Source: QFOX01 sp033763655 (GTDB lineage: Bacteria; Pseudomonadota; Alphaproteobacteria; Rickettsiales; UBA3002). From it: a stretch of DNA of 64,000 bases. The stretch's first letter is position 1. Every line of letters begins with the position of its first letter. The stretch lies in assembly GCA_033763655.1 (NCBI GenBank), contig JANRKD010000026.1:108967-172966 (forward strand), read 5' to 3'. Position numbers and translations under genes: made by a program. The notes under the pieces are model-generated. The model saw only the letters and a program-made list of their open reading frames with translations. It did not search any database and was not told where the DNA came from. This document shows, piece by piece, positions 9,140-17,700 of the stretch.

Positions 9140-11305
9140 CTATTTACCAAACGCGCCGAGCACGCCGCCGATAGCATCCTGAATCTGCTGCTCCTTGCTG
9201 GGCACAGGAGCAGGCGCAGGTGCAGCTTGCGTGGCCGGGGCCGGCGCGCTCACAGGTGCGGGTGAGGTGACGGGTGTCGCCGGGGCCGGGGCCGGAGCTG
9301 TTTCCGCCGCCGGGGTTTTTGCCTTTTTATCGCCAAATAACGCCGCGCCAATATCTTTCGGGCTGTTAAACTTGCGCAGGTCGTTGCCGATATCCTTGAG
9401 GTTCTGCTTGAAGGCCGCCGGATCTTTCAGCGCGCTGGCCGCCGCCGCCGCGAAGTCGGGCGTCACCGAAATTGCCCGCCACGGGCCACGAATAATCAGC
9501 GGAATCTCAAGCCCACCGCCGCTGAGCGTATCCTTGCCGCCCTGCCCTTTGAGCGTGCCGACAATGGTTGGCACCGCGCGGTAGTCGATGCTGCGCGACG
9601 GCAGGCTAATGGTGCCGCTACCCACGAGCCGCAATACCGGCGATTTCATCAGCAGGTCGCTGTTGCTCACCACCCCTTGTGCGATGGTGTAACTCGCCGT
9701 GAGTTCAGTAAAGTCGGTCGATTCCGAGCCTGCACTCCCAAGGATAAACCCTTTTTTTGCATCCCGCAGAAAAGATGCGACGTTAATACCTTTAATCGCC
9801 CCGTCGTTGATTCTTACCGTGCCATTGCCGCCCAGCGAGCCTACCAGTGCGCGCTGGCTGGTGCCGCGCCCTGTCGCCGCCAGCGTCATCTGCGCGGTGC
9901 CTTTCATTTTCGACGCGCCGCTCAGCGCCGTCATCAGAGCCTCAATATCCATATGGCTGAGCGCAAGGTTGGTGGCAATTGCCGTGGTTGCGGTGCTGCC
10001 ATCGAGGCCCACCGTGCCTTTCGCTGTGCCGCCATAGAGTGCCAGATGCGCCAGCGTCAGTTTTGCATTGCCGCCGTTCATCGCCACTTCCGCCACGATG
10101 TCGCTCACCACAAATTTACCAGAAATAAGCTTTTCAATCGCCAGTTTCAGGTTCGCATTTACCGCGCGTAAGCCGCTCATATCGAGCGGCGCATCCGACC
10201 AGTCATCGCCTGCGCTGGCGGAAGAGGCAGACGCAGCGGTGCCCGCCACCGGGGTGGCCGCTTTCGCCTTGCCCGCAAACGCACCGAGATCCACCGCGCC
10301 GAGTTTCAGATTGCCGCTAAGCGCAGGCACCGCCCCGGCAAGGTTTACCGTCAACGCACCCGTACCGCTCAGCGCATCGGCAGAGAAGGCCAGCGCGTCG
10401 AGCGTTATATGCTGCGCGCCTTTCATGCCGATGGTCGATTGCACGCTCACTTTTTTTGGCAGCGCGCCTGAGGGTTCTTTTCCCGTCGCCCAGCCCAGCA
10501 GGCTGCCGAGATTATCCGAATTGAAACTGGCTTTGCCTTGCGCCTGCGGCCCATCCTTCAGCGCCAGCGTGCCCTCGAAATTCGCCGCACCGGTGGGCAG
10601 GGTGAGCGATGCCCGCACCACCGCCGGTTTTTCCGTCATCAACGCCTGCAAGGTCGCAACCGTGAGCTTAAGCCCCACCGCCTGTTTCCGGTAGGTGATA
10701 CCACCATCCAGCGCAAGCGGCGCCTTGCCATCGGCGCCATCGACCGTCAGGTTAATATCCTCGGCCGCTATCGGCTCTTCTCCCGCTTTAGCATAATGAA
10801 CAACGGTGTTTCTGACCGTCACCCGGCCAATGGCGAGCGCCTTCAGGGACGCGGCTTTTTTCTCCGCAGGCGCAGCGCCACGCGCCGCTTCATCTGTGCT
10901 GCCAGCCGCTTTGGCTGCGGGCGAGAACTCCCAGTTTTTTGCCCCGCGCGCATTGGCTTCAAGGTAGAGCGTCGCCCCGTCGAGCGTGATACCGGTGATG
11001 CGCAGTTCCTTGGCCAGCAAGGGTTTTAATGCCGCCCCGGCAGCGAGTTTATCCACATGCACGAGGTAGGGGGCGGCAAAGCCCGCCGGGTTGCCGAGCG
11101 TGACATCCTCGACCGTAACCGCCAGCGCCGGGAACAGCGAAAGCGAGGCCTTGCCATTAATCGTGAGCGTGCGCCCCGTCGCTTTCTCCACCTGATCCTG
11201 CAACTGCGCCTTCAGGTAATCCGCCGAAATGAACATGGGAATGGCGATGGCCACCACCACGAGCAGTGCCAGCACCGCCCCCAGAATTTTAAGTGCGCGT
11301 TTCAT
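9140..11305 (-). CDS. asmA: AsmA family protein
   Basis: 721 residues: an N-terminal membrane anchor (residues 5-25), the AsmA N-terminal region (FISADYLKAQLQDQVEKATG), a long beta-rich body and the AsmA_2 C-terminal segment (SYTIAQGVVSNSDLLMKSP, LPSRSIDYRAVPTI). Family members are inner-membrane-anchored periplasmic proteins implicated in outer membrane assembly or lipid transport. A Pro/Ala linker precedes the tail. ATG 11305 follows GGGAGA at good spacing; the upstream in-frame start at 11326 is not supported. Confidence 0.9.
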   Translation of the reverse strand: MKRALKILGAVLALLVVVAIAIPMFISADYLKAQLQDQVEKATGRTLTINGKASLSLFPALAVTVEDVTLGNPAGFAAPYLVHVDKLAAGAALKPLLAKELRITGITLDGATLYLEANARGAKNWEFSPAAKAAGSTDEAARGAAPAEKKAASLKALAIGRVTVRNTVVHYAKAGEEPIAAEDINLTVDGADGKAPLALDGGITYRKQAVGLKLTVATLQALMTEKPAVVRASLTLPTGAANFEGTLALKDGPQAQGKASFNSDNLGSLLGWATGKEPSGALPKKVSVQSTIGMKGAQHITLDALAFSADALSGTGALTVNLAGAVPALSGNLKLGAVDLGAFAGKAKAATPVAGTAASASSASAGDDWSDAPLDMSGLRAVNANLKLAIEKLISGKFVVSDIVAEVAMNGGNAKLTLAHLALYGGTAKGTVGLDGSTATTAIATNLALSHMDIEALMTALSGASKMKGTAQMTLAATGRGTSQRALVGSLGGNGTVRINDGAIKGINVASFLRDAKKGFILGSAGSESTDFTELTASYTIAQGVVSNSDLLMKSPVLRLVGSGTISLPSRSIDYRAVPTIVGTLKGQGGKDTLSGGGLEIPLIIRGPWRAISVTPDFAAAAASALKDPAAFKQNLKDIGNDLRKFNSPKDIGAALFGDKKAKTPAAETAPAPAPATPVTSPAPVSAPAPATQAAPAPAPVPSKEQQIQDAIGGVLGAFGK

Positions 11306-11330
11306 TGCAATCTCCCGTAATGGCAAGATG

Positions 11331-12788
11331 TTACAATTTCTTCTTCAGCAAGTCGTTCAGCATCGCCGGATTGGCCTTACCGCCGGTGGCCTTCATCGTC
11401 TGGCCGACGAAGAAGCCGAATAATTTATCCTTACCCGAGCGGTATTCGGCGACTTTATCCGCATTGGCGGCGATGACCGCATCAATCGCGGCTTCAATCG
11501 CGCCGGTGTCGGTCACCTGCACGAGGCCTTCTTCCTCGACGATCTGCTTGGCGGGCTTACCGCTTTCGAACATTTTTTCAAAGACAGTTTTGGCAATTTT
11601 GCCGCTGATAGTGTTGTCCTCGATCAAGGCGATCAAGCCGCCCAGTTGCTCGGCTGAAATTGGTGAATGTTCAATATCTACACCTAATTTGTTCAAGCGT
11701 GCGAACAACTCCACCGTCATCCAGTTGCTGACCAGTTTCGGGTCGTGATGCGCGCTCAGCTTTTCAAAAAACTCCGTCGTCGCCTTCTCGGCCACCAGCA
11801 CTCCGGCATCATACGGCGAAAGGCCAAGCTCGGCGACATAGCGCGCTTTTTTCTGATCCGGCAATTCGGGCAAGCTGGCCCGGATATCATCAACAAATTT
11901 CTGTGTCAGCACGAGGGGCAACAAATCGGGATCGGGGAAATAGCGGTAGTCATGCGCGTTTTCCTTGCTGCGCATGGTGCGGGTTTCGCCCGTTGCGGAA
12001 TCAAACAGGCGCGTTTCCTGATGGATTTCGCCACCGTTTTCGAGAATCTCCACCTGCCGTTGCGCTTCAAACTCAATCGCTTTCATCACGAACTTCACCG
12101 AGTTCACGTTCTTAATCTCACACCGCGTGCCAAACTCTTTCGCACCAACACGGCGCACCGAAACGTTGGCGTCGCAGCGCAAATTGCCCTTATCCATGTC
12201 GCCGTCGCAGGTGCCAAGATATTGCACAATCGTGCGCAATTTTCTGAGATAGGCGCCCGCTTCCTCGGGTGTGCGCATATCCGGCTCCGAGACGATTTCC
12301 ATCAGCGCAACGCCGCTACGGTTCAAATCAATGAAGCTGTATTTGGGGCTATGCTCATGCAGCGATTTTCCCGCATCCTGTTCGAGATGCAGGCGGGTGA
12401 TGCCAATCTCGCGGGTGACGCCGCCTGCGAGGTCGATGGTGATGGAGCCCTTGCCGACAATCGGGTCGAGATATTGCGAAATCTGGTAGCCCTGCGGCAA
12501 ATCGGCATAGAAATAGTTTTTGCGATCAAACACCGAATGCAGGTTAATCTCGGCGTTGATGCCAAGCCCCGTGCGCACTGCCTGCTCAATGCATTTTGCG
12601 TTGATGACGGGCAGCATGCCGGGCATCCCGGCATCGACAAAGCTCACATTCTGGTTGGTTTCGGAGCCAAATTCGACCGGCGCGCCCGAAAACAGCTTCG
12701 AGTGGCTCACGACCTGCGCATGCACCTCCAGGCCGATGACCAGCTCCCAATCGCCCGTGGTGCCTTTGATGATATATGGCGTGCTCAT
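11331..12788 (-). CDS. gatB: Asp-tRNA(Asn)/Glu-tRNA(Gln) amidotransferase subunit B
   Basis: 485 residues, typical length. Kinase-like subunit that phosphorylates misacylated tRNA before transamidation. Hallmarks are VIGLEVHAQ, YFYADLPQGYQIS and LMEIVSEPD; the C-terminal YqeY-like tail ends with NDLLKKKL. Third gene of gatC-gatA-gatB on the minus strand, starting 1 bp after the gatA stop. Confidence 0.97.
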   Translation of the reverse strand: MSTPYIIKGTTGDWELVIGLEVHAQVVSHSKLFSGAPVEFGSETNQNVSFVDAGMPGMLPVINAKCIEQAVRTGLGINAEINLHSVFDRKNYFYADLPQGYQISQYLDPIVGKGSITIDLAGGVTREIGITRLHLEQDAGKSLHEHSPKYSFIDLNRSGVALMEIVSEPDMRTPEEAGAYLRKLRTIVQYLGTCDGDMDKGNLRCDANVSVRRVGAKEFGTRCEIKNVNSVKFVMKAIEFEAQRQVEILENGGEIHQETRLFDSATGETRTMRSKENAHDYRYFPDPDLLPLVLTQKFVDDIRASLPELPDQKKARYVAELGLSPYDAGVLVAEKATTEFFEKLSAHHDPKLVSNWMTVELFARLNKLGVDIEHSPISAEQLGGLIALIEDNTISGKIAKTVFEKMFESGKPAKQIVEEEGLVQVTDTGAIEAAIDAVIAANADKVAEYRSGKDKLFGFFVGQTMKATGGKANPAMLNDLLKKKL

Positions 12789-12789
12789 G

Positions 12790-14271
12790 CTAATACCCTT
12801 TCGGAGCGAAGGTGAATCCCGCTTCGCGCTCGATTACTTCCGCCACTTTGAATACCGTTTCCTCATCGAACGCGCGGCCGATGAGTTGTAACCCAAGCGG
12901 CAACCCGGCTTTGCTTAACCCAATCGGCAGCGCCAGCCCCGGCAACCCCGCGAGGGAGGCCGGAATGGTAAAGACATCGTTCATGTACATCGCCAACGGG
13001 TCGTTCTGGTTCTCACCCACCGCGAACGCATCCGAAGGCGCGGTCGGCGTCAGCAGAATATCGCACTGCGTGAAGGCCTGTTTGAAATCCTGCGCGATGA
13101 GGGCACGGATTTTCTGCGCCTTCTTGTAGTACGCGTCATAATATCCCGCACTCAGCACATAGGTGCCAATCAGGATGCGGCGCTTCACCTCGGCACCGAA
13201 CCCGGCGGCGCGGGTTTTTTCGTACATATCGTTGAGCGAATCGCCCTCATCCAGCACCCGCAGGCCGAAGCGCACGCCGTCATACCGCGCGAGGTTGGAG
13301 GAGGCCTCCGCCGGTGCGATGATGTAATACGCAGGCAGCGCATACTGGCTGTGCGGCAGGCTGACATTGACGATGACCGCGCCCGCAGCTTTCAGGATTT
13401 CAACACCTTTCTGCCATGCCGCGCCGATCTCGGGGTTCAGGCCCTCGATGCTGTATTCCTTCGGCAAACCGACGCGCAGCCCCTTCACGCCCTGCCCCAG
13501 CACTGCCTCGAAATCCGGCACGGACTGCACCGCGCTGGTTGAATCTTTCGGGTCGTGCCCGGCCATGGCATTGAGCGAAATCGCCGCATCGCGCACGGTG
13601 CGCGTCATCGGCCCGGCCTGATCGAGCGAACTGGCGAAAGCGACAATGCCCCAACGCGAGCAGCGGCCATAGGTCGGCTTGACGCCGACAATCCCTGTGA
13701 ACGCCGCCGGTTGACGGATCGAGCCGCCCGTATCCGTTCCTGTCGCCATCATGCCAAGGCGCGCGGCCACCACCGCCGCCGACCCTCCCGACGAACCGCC
13801 CGGCACCAGTGGTTTTTCCGGCGCATCCTCGCGCCGCCAGGGGTTGATGCAATGGCCGTACACGCTGTTGATATTGGCCGAGCCCATGGCGAATTCATCC
13901 ATGTTGGTTTTGCCCAGCATCACCGCGCCTTCGCGGAATAGGTTGGTCGTCACCGTCGATTCATATTCCGGTTTGAAGCCGCTGAGGATTTTCGAAGCCG
14001 CCTGCGAGGCAACGCCCTTGGTGCAGAACAAATCTTTAATGCCGATGGGGATGCCCTCCAGACGCCCTGCTTCGCCCTTTGCACGCTTTGCATCAGCCCG
14101 TTCGGCCATCCCAAGCGCAATCTCGGGTGTGAGATGAACATAGGCGTTGAGCGCGGCATTATGCTTCTCGATGGCGTCAAGATGCGCCTGCGTCAGCTCG
14201 ACGCTCGATAGTTTTTTTGCCTTGAGCGCGTCGCGCGCGGCAGCGAGGGTCATGTGGGTCGGGTTAGTCAT
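12790..14271 (-). CDS. gatA: Asp-tRNA(Asn)/Glu-tRNA(Gln) amidotransferase subunit A
   Basis: 493 residues, amidase-signature enzyme that releases ammonia from glutamine for transamidation in the GatCAB complex. The catalytic lysine is in IGIKDLFC (about residue 80), and the cis-Ser and Ser of the triad are in PGGSSGGSAA and GTDTGGSIRQPA. Length and motifs are normal. It is separated from gatC by a 129-bp spacer containing a palindromic repeat, yet order and strand suggest cotranscription. Confidence 0.97.
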   Translation of the reverse strand: MTNPTHMTLAAARDALKAKKLSSVELTQAHLDAIEKHNAALNAYVHLTPEIALGMAERADAKRAKGEAGRLEGIPIGIKDLFCTKGVASQAASKILSGFKPEYESTVTTNLFREGAVMLGKTNMDEFAMGSANINSVYGHCINPWRREDAPEKPLVPGGSSGGSAAVVAARLGMMATGTDTGGSIRQPAAFTGIVGVKPTYGRCSRWGIVAFASSLDQAGPMTRTVRDAAISLNAMAGHDPKDSTSAVQSVPDFEAVLGQGVKGLRVGLPKEYSIEGLNPEIGAAWQKGVEILKAAGAVIVNVSLPHSQYALPAYYIIAPAEASSNLARYDGVRFGLRVLDEGDSLNDMYEKTRAAGFGAEVKRRILIGTYVLSAGYYDAYYKKAQKIRALIAQDFKQAFTQCDILLTPTAPSDAFAVGENQNDPLAMYMNDVFTIPASLAGLPGLALPIGLSKAGLPLGLQLIGRAFDEETVFKVAEVIEREAGFTFAPKGY

Positions 14272-14300
14272 GCGAAATGCTTTCCATTGATTCAGGGTTT

Positions 14301-14370
14301 GTCACCCCGTCCTTGTGACGGGGTCCACCTTGCTTAAACAAGATGGATGCCGTCATAAAGACGGCATGAC
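14301..14370. repeat. Palindromic repeat family A, copy 1
   Basis: Begins GTCACCCCGTC and ends GACGGCATGAC, enclosing two hairpins (ACCCCGTC/GACGGGGT and ATGCCGTC/GACGGCAT) joined by a conserved TACCTTGCTTAAA-like linker. A near-identical copy lies at 23542-23612. It sits between gatC and gatA, so it must be transcribed with the operon. Confidence 0.85.
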
Positions 14371-14400
14371 AGGCTGGAAACAGGTTGGTGCAGACGTGCA

Positions 14401-14688
14401 TTATTCAATCACCTTCGGCACGGCAAAACAGCCATATTGTTGCATTGGCGCGTTTTTGAGCACGGCTTCCTGCCGGTTGCCGTCATTGACGACATCGGCG
14501 CGCCATGGCAGCAATTGTTCCGAAACGCTCGACAGCGCGGCCACACCCTCGGTGTTGACTTCGTCCAATTGCGCAATCCATTTCAGGATGCCGTTGATTT
14601 CTTTCGCATAATGCGGCAGCTCATCGGCGCTCAGGCGAATGCGTGCCAGCGTCGCGATATGGTGAACTTCCTTGTCGGTCAATGCCAT
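14401..14688 (-). CDS. gatC: Asp-tRNA(Asn)/Glu-tRNA(Gln) amidotransferase subunit C
   Basis: 95 residues; small belt-like subunit that stabilises GatA-GatB. The MALTDKEVHHIATLARI opening and the LRNAP-like VLKNAPMQQYGCFAVPKVIE ending are typical. ATG 14688 follows GGAGG eight bases upstream; the longer open frame to 14808 runs through a palindromic repeat and is rejected. First gene of gatCAB here. Confidence 0.95.
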   Translation of the reverse strand: MALTDKEVHHIATLARIRLSADELPHYAKEINGILKWIAQLDEVNTEGVAALSSVSEQLLPWRADVVNDGNRQEAVLKNAPMQQYGCFAVPKVIE

Positions 14689-14783
14689 GGGGTACGCCTC
14701 CGTGCGGGGGGAGGTTGTAGCGCGGCAGGCGGAAAATGCAACCCTTTGTCGTGCCTGCAACCGCCAGCCTCCAGTTTTTTCTT

Positions 14784-14811
14784 GGCAGGTGCCTGCCTTC
14801 GCTGGCATGAC
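14784..14811. repeat. Palindromic repeat family C, copy 1
   Basis: GGCAGGTGCCTGCC followed by TTCGCTGGCATGAC, a variant of the GTCATGCCAGC-type palindrome found also at 23318 and 60924. It lies in the gatC/ruvX divergent region, 7 bp before the ruvX start. Confidence 0.6.
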
Positions 14812-14817
14812 ACGCAG

Positions 14818-15309
14818 ATGGAACCACCGCGCGCTACTTACAGCCTTGCCGAATTTAAGGCCCTGCTGCCCCTCACAGGGCGGCTGATTGGCCTCGATGT
14901 GGGCACCGAAACCATCGGGGTGGCCGCCAGCGATGCCAGCCGCCTGATTGCCAGCCCCGACCTCACCCTCTACCGCCGCAAATGGAGCGAGGATACCGCC
15001 GCCCTTTCGGCAATGATGGAAGGACAGAACATGGTCGGCTTTGTGGTTGGCTACCCGCTTAACATGGACGGCTCGGCAGGCCCACGTGCACAGGCCACCC
15101 GCGCCTTCGCCCGCAATTTGCAGGCGGAGTTCCCGCTGCCGCTGCTGCTGTGGGACGAACGGCTTTCGACCGCCGCCGTCACCCGCATGATGCGCGACGA
15201 GGCCGACCTCAGTCGCGCCCGGCGCGACGTGCTGGTCGATAAACTGGCGGCCAGTTACATCCTGCAGGGTGTACTCGATGCACTAAAAATAGAAGGCGCG
15301 CTGCAGTAG
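14818..15309 (+). CDS. ruvX: Putative pre-16S rRNA nuclease (YqgF/RuvX family)
   Basis: 163 residues with the RNase H-like YqgF fold: LIGLDVGTETIGVAASD, VVGYPLNMDGSAGPRAQ and LWDERLSTA, followed by the terminal DKLAASYILQG. Family members process the 16S rRNA 5' end. The ATG at 14818 directly follows a palindromic repeat, and no strong ribosome binding site is visible, so the exact start is less certain than the identity. Confidence 0.93.
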   Translation: MEPPRATYSLAEFKALLPLTGRLIGLDVGTETIGVAASDASRLIASPDLTLYRRKWSEDTAALSAMMEGQNMVGFVVGYPLNMDGSAGPRAQATRAFARNLQAEFPLPLLLWDERLSTAAVTRMMRDEADLSRARRDVLVDKLAASYILQGVLDALKIEGALQ

Positions 15310-15363
15310 GGTTATTTATTTCGCTTGCTTAAAAATCCCTCCCCCCTCTACGCTCGTACGCGT

Positions 15364-16041
15364 ATGCATGCGATGGAAGTCATTCAAATCCTCGTGATCG
15401 GCTATGCGCTGGGCGGCATTCCCTTTGGCGTGTTGCTGGCGAAGCTGTTTGGCCTGCCCGACCCGCGCTATATCGGCTCGGGCAATATCGGCGCCACCAA
15501 CATGCTGCGCATGGGCAACAAAAAAGTCGCGCTGCTAACATTGCTGCTCGATATGGGCAAAGGCGTGGCGGCGGTGCTGCTGACCAACTACCTCTTCCCG
15601 TTTCTGGTGCGCGACCTTACCGCGACCTGCCAATCGGTAGGCGGCGGTCTGATTCCTTGCGCCTACACCATCGCCAACCCGCATTACGGCGCGCTCGCCG
15701 CGCTGCTCGCAGCAGTCGGCCACATGTATTCCCCATGGTTGAAATTCAAAGGCGGCAAAGGTGTCGCCACCTTATGTGGCGGCGCCCTCGCCTTTTCATG
15801 GCCGGTGGGTATGGCGGCGCTGCTGCTGTGGGGCATTGTCGTCTTCACCACGCGCTATGTCTCGCTTGGCTCTCTCGTCGCGCTCACTCTTGCGCCGTTC
15901 ATCGTGTGGCTGCGGGTCGATGGAGCAAGCGCCATAATTCTGGCGATAGCGGCAGGCATCGCCATCTGGAAACACCGCGAGAATATCGCACGGCTACGCC
16001 GAGGCTTCGAGCCGAAGGTAAGCCTGGGTAAAGGTAAATAA
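15364..16041 (+). CDS. plsY: Acyl-phosphate:glycerol-3-phosphate acyltransferase PlsY
   Basis: About 225 residues with five or more transmembrane helices. The inner-membrane enzyme acylates glycerol-3-phosphate from acyl-phosphate, the first step of phospholipid synthesis. Conserved loops GSGNIGATN, FKGGKGVAT and the terminal W..HRENI.RL segment are present. The start could be ATG 15364 or 15373; neither has a strong ribosome binding site. PlsY is normally followed by dprA, but a GIY-YIG gene intervenes. Confidence 0.95.
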   Translation: MHAMEVIQILVIGYALGGIPFGVLLAKLFGLPDPRYIGSGNIGATNMLRMGNKKVALLTLLLDMGKGVAAVLLTNYLFPFLVRDLTATCQSVGGGLIPCAYTIANPHYGALAALLAAVGHMYSPWLKFKGGKGVATLCGGALAFSWPVGMAALLLWGIVVFTTRYVSLGSLVALTLAPFIVWLRVDGASAIILAIAAGIAIWKHRENIARLRRGFEPKVSLGKGK

Positions 16042-16042
16042 A

Positions 16043-16555
16043 ATGGCTGAAGTGTTTTTTGTTTACATTCTAACCAATGCGCCCCGTAATGTATTTTATG
16101 TCGGCGTAACAAACGACCTGATGCGCCGCGTGTTTGAACATAAAAATAAATTAGTGAAAGGTTTTTCTTACCGCTACAATGTTGACGCGCTGGTTTATTA
16201 TGAAATGTTCGGTAGCGTGGAGCTGGCGATTCTGCACGAAAAGCGCGTCAAGCGCTGGGCACGCCCCATCAAATGCGACGCTATCCAACGGATGAATCCT
16301 GAATGGAAGGATTTGTACGACGACCTAACCGGCGCGGCCACACACGCCGAAGAAAAATCAGTCCGTCATCCCGGGCTTGTCCCGGGATCCCCAGAAACGA
16401 ACACCGCCACTAATTTGAATGGTGCATTAGGGCAGGAGATCCCGGGACAAGCCCGGGATGACGCAACTCAAACCCAGGATGACGGAACTCAAACCCGGGA
16501 TGACGCAACTATTTTTACTCTGGCAAAAACACCCTGTCTGGCAAAAACATCATGA
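16043..16555 (+). CDS. GIY-YIG nuclease family protein with repeat-derived C-terminus
   Basis: 170 residues. Residues 1-95 are a compact GIY-YIG domain (FFVYILTN and FYVGVTNDLMRRVFEHK, with Arg and the downstream Glu region), close in size to stand-alone UPF0213 proteins. From about residue 107 the frame runs through a palindromic repeat (HPGLVPGSP, EIPGQARDDA, then two short tandem echoes), so the tail is translated repeat. The gene starts 1 bp after plsY, separates it from dprA, and its 5' half is visibly richer in A+T than its neighbours. Acquisition with the repeat is inferred. Confidence 0.8.
   Translation: MAEVFFVYILTNAPRNVFYVGVTNDLMRRVFEHKNKLVKGFSYRYNVDALVYYEMFGSVELAILHEKRVKRWARPIKCDAIQRMNPEWKDLYDDLTGAATHAEEKSVRHPGLVPGSPETNTATNLNGALGQEIPGQARDDATQTQDDGTQTRDDATIFTLAKTPCLAKTS
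16365..16506. repeat. Palindromic repeat family B, copy 1 (inside GIY-YIG gene)
   Basis: Two arms, 16365-16390 and 16438-16462, form a perfect 25-bp inverted repeat 47 bp apart. Each arm is itself palindromic (CCCGGG-CTTGT-CCCGGG). They are followed by two roughly 22-bp direct echoes ending GGGATGACG. The whole element is read in frame as the tail of the GIY-YIG protein. A related copy occurs at 35426-35495. Confidence 0.9.
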
Positions 16556-17700
16556 CATTCGACTTCATCCCGAATCCCCATCTGCGCGGCACCGACCCCA
16601 TCGACGCGCTGCGCCTCATCCGCAGCGAGCAGGTCGGGCCGATGACCTTTTTCCGCCTCGTCAAGTTCTGCGGCTCGGTCAGCAAAGCCCTCGAAATGGC
16701 CCCTGGCATCAGCCGCCGTGGTGGGCGGGCGAAACCCATCGCCATCGCCTCGAAAGCCGCTGCCGAGCGCGAGTTTGCGGCGCTGACCGCCTACGGCGCC
16801 GAGCTGCTGCTTTACGGCGAACCGCGCTACCCGCGCCTGCTGCAGATGGTGGCGGATGCGCCGCCGGTGCTCACCGTGCGCGGCCATACGCATCTGTGCG
16901 CGGGCGGCAACCTTATCGGCATCGTCGGTGCACGCAACGCCTCGGCGAACGGCTGCATGTTCGCTAAAAAACTCAGCAGCGAGCTGGGCGCGGCGCAGCA
17001 GGTGATTGTTTCGGGCCTCGCACGCGGTATCGACGCGGCGGCGCATCGCGGCGCGCTTGGCACCGGCACCATCGCCGTCATTGGTGGCGGCATCGACAAC
17101 ATCTACCCACCTGAAAACGCCGCGCTGTTTCAGGAAATCGCCGCGCAGGGGCTTATCATCAGCGAGCTGCCCTTTGGCGCCGAGCCGCACGCGCGCTCCT
17201 TCCCCGGCCGCAACCGCATCATCGCGGGGATGACGCGCGGCGTCGTCGTCGTCGAAGCCTCGCTCAAATCCGGCTCGCTGATTACCGCCGAATACGCCAA
17301 TGAATATGGCCGCGACGTGTTTGCCATTCCCGGCTCGCCGATGGACCCGCGCTGCCACGGCACCAACCGCCTGCTGAAGGACGGTGCGACCATGGTCGAG
17401 AGCGCGCGCGACATTCTGGCCAGCTTCGCCCCGATGGGCGACCTGCCGCTGGCCGAGCAGAAAACGCTCGAATTCAGCGACGCGCCCGCCCGCCTGCCCG
17501 ACGCGCAAACGCTGGATGACGCCCGCACACAGGTGGTCGAGGCGCTCGGGGCCAGCCCGACATTGCTCGACGATGTGCTGGCGATGACGGGGCTGACCCC
17601 GCACCTGCTGATGGCGGTTTTACTTGAACTGGAGCTGGCGGGTAGGCTAGAACGCCACGCCGGCTCGAAGGTGGCTTTACGCATGGGGGATGCAGCGTGA
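16552..17700 (+). CDS. dprA: DNA-processing protein DprA
   Basis: 382 residues, matching DprA/Smf: N-terminal helical region, Rossmann-like core with IVGARNAS, SGLARGIDAAAHRGAL, GGGIDNIYPPEN, LPFGAEPHARSFPGRNRII and GSLITAEYA, then a C-terminal winged-helix segment. It loads RecA on incoming single-stranded DNA during natural transformation. The stop overlaps the GTG start of topA (GTGA). Confidence 0.96.
   Translation: MTFDFIPNPHLRGTDPIDALRLIRSEQVGPMTFFRLVKFCGSVSKALEMAPGISRRGGRAKPIAIASKAAAEREFAALTAYGAELLLYGEPRYPRLLQMVADAPPVLTVRGHTHLCAGGNLIGIVGARNASANGCMFAKKLSSELGAAQQVIVSGLARGIDAAAHRGALGTGTIAVIGGGIDNIYPPENAALFQEIAAQGLIISELPFGAEPHARSFPGRNRIIAGMTRGVVVVEASLKSGSLITAEYANEYGRDVFAIPGSPMDPRCHGTNRLLKDGATMVESARDILASFAPMGDLPLAEQKTLEFSDAPARLPDAQTLDDARTQVVEALGASPTLLDDVLAMTGLTPHLLMAVLLELELAGRLERHAGSKVALRMGDAA

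Noticed and set aside
11745..12815. 356-residue plus-strand open frame
   Set aside because: Antisense of gatB, whose motifs are complete on the other strand.
14690..14808. Longer gatC start
   Set aside because: The extension translates a palindromic repeat (AKAGTC-like), while ATG 14688 has GGAGG and the conserved N-terminus.
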